NCBI GenBank assembly: GCA_964007475.1
Contig: OZ023273.1
Span: forward strand, 8,389,234 to 8,453,233
From: Hybos culiciformis
Lineage: Eukaryota > Arthropoda > Insecta > Diptera > Hybotidae
Length of the DNA: 64,000 bases
Reading direction: 5' to 3'
Shown here: positions 63,005 to 64,000 of the stretch, piece after piece
How the letters are laid out: every line of letters starts with the position of its first letter
How positions within the stretch are numbered: position 1 is the stretch's first letter
The notes under the pieces: model-generated
Seen by the model: only the letters and a program-made list of their open reading frames with translations
What the model was told of the DNA's origin: nothing
The model's database searches: none
Program-made: the position numbers and the translations under genes

Positions 63005-64000
63005 TTTTAATGCATATAAAAATCAAATGGAAGGAATATATACGAATAAAAAAAAAAAAAAGCTGGATATTGAAAATATTAAAAAAAAAAATGTGTTCAA
63101 AATTAAAGTTATATAATTTCAAATTATATTAAATTTTCATTCAAAATTTTCAGAGATAATAAAAAGGATCACCAAAAAAAATTCGAACCTAAAATTTTTC
63201 TTTAGTTTTTAGCCGCACAAAAAAAAAACCACTCATCATTTTTTCACTGAAATTTTTCAGAAAAGTCTTAGGAACATATTTCTGTTTTCTTTTTGTAACA
63301 AAAATTAGCTTGAATTATCTTAAGTTTTTTTTTTTTTTAAGTTGCTTCCAACCATATTAGTTCAATTCATAAAAAAGAAAAGTGTGAAGCAGTGACTTCA
63401 ACAAAAATTGTTCAATCAAATATTTTCTCATTAAGTCATTACGTTTGTAATAATTTAATATCATAAAAAAACAAGAAATTGATCCTTTAATATAAAATAG
63501 GTACAAGTACAAAAAAAATAATTGTTTTAAAACTTTTTTATTGAAATATATATTTTGTGTTTTTTAAATTTACATCTTCTGTATCCAATTTATCATTTTG
63601 GGGTTAAGTATATCTTATTTATTTTGGCAGGGTATCTTGATGATTTATATATACGATATACCTATGTATCTCTATATTATATGACAAGAATTCGAATTCA
63701 ATTAACGATCTAATTTATAAAATAAAATATTATAATTATAATTTGCAAAAACTGAACGTTTTCAACGCGTTTACTTTGAATGTTGAATAATTCACGCAAC
63801 AACGGTGGGAACCAACACCCACCCTCATTAAGTATATACCTACTTGAGTTGGAAAAAATTATTTTAAAAGCTTTAAATTTTTTTTGTATTGATTGTAGGG
63901 AAACTATGCTAAATTTTTGTATATGCAATTTTTTTTTTTTTTTTTTTTTTTTTTTCATCTCAATCATATAGGTAAATCATATTCTGCAAAAAAATGAATA
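60712..64000. other. AT-rich sequence upstream of the TBC gene
   Basis: Promoter and 5' UTR of the TBC gene should begin here. The rest holds homopolymer runs (a T run of about 30 around 62970-63001 and another around 63929-63955), A runs, and a (GT)10 microsatellite. Open frames in this region are driven by the runs. No gene is supported. Confidence 0.55.
62346..62365. repeat. (GT)10 microsatellite
   Basis: Ten uninterrupted GT units lie in AT-rich DNA upstream of the TBC gene. Confidence 0.9.

Overview
The window is from an animal nuclear genome, very probably an insect. It is extremely AT-rich, its genes are broken into many small exons with GT-AG introns, and one gene (synapsin) is closely insect-like down to an in-frame amber codon inside the reading frame. 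I cannot name the species or safely name the order. I assigned five protein-coding genes by reading exon phases across splice junctions. All joins listed keep the frame, but they are predictions without transcript support.

Layout, left to right. (1) 1-16292, plus: the 3' part of a GATA1/2/3-class transcription factor gene, most like fly grain; its 5' exons lie outside the window, and an 11.9 kb intron separates the C-terminal zinc finger from its basic tail. (2) 16293-20762: intergenic, holding a 904 bp foldback element (19118-20021). (3) 20763-31267, plus: a 15-exon gene for a protein of about 1763 residues with an N-terminal propeller-like region and C-terminal RCC1 repeats. One 2.9 kb intron carries a probable transposon relic (25010-27382) with a 267 bp inverted-repeat element inside it. 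(4) 31268-36811: intergenic and the synapsin 5' region, holding a 989 bp palindrome-array element (32495-33483) flanked by an 8-bp target duplication. (5) 36812-41424, plus: synapsin, with a TAG followed by 247 in-frame codons, and no in-frame ATG for the first 213 codons. (6) 46724-52208, plus: a 391-residue zona pellucida (ZP) domain, single-pass membrane protein. (7) 53950-60711, minus: a 1607-residue TBC-domain RabGAP of the TBC1D30 type, converging on the ZP gene. (8) 60712-64000: AT-rich sequence with no recognisable gene.

The genes are unrelated in pathway; this is a normal stretch of metazoan chromosome, not an operon or island. Three have membrane-traffic themes (synapsin on synaptic vesicles, a TBC RabGAP, and an RCC1-repeat protein that may be a Rab exchange factor), but I see no evidence that their proximity matters. 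The most striking items are the synapsin decoding signals (stop readthrough, probable non-AUG start, a PKA-site codon split by an intron) and the palindrome-array element.
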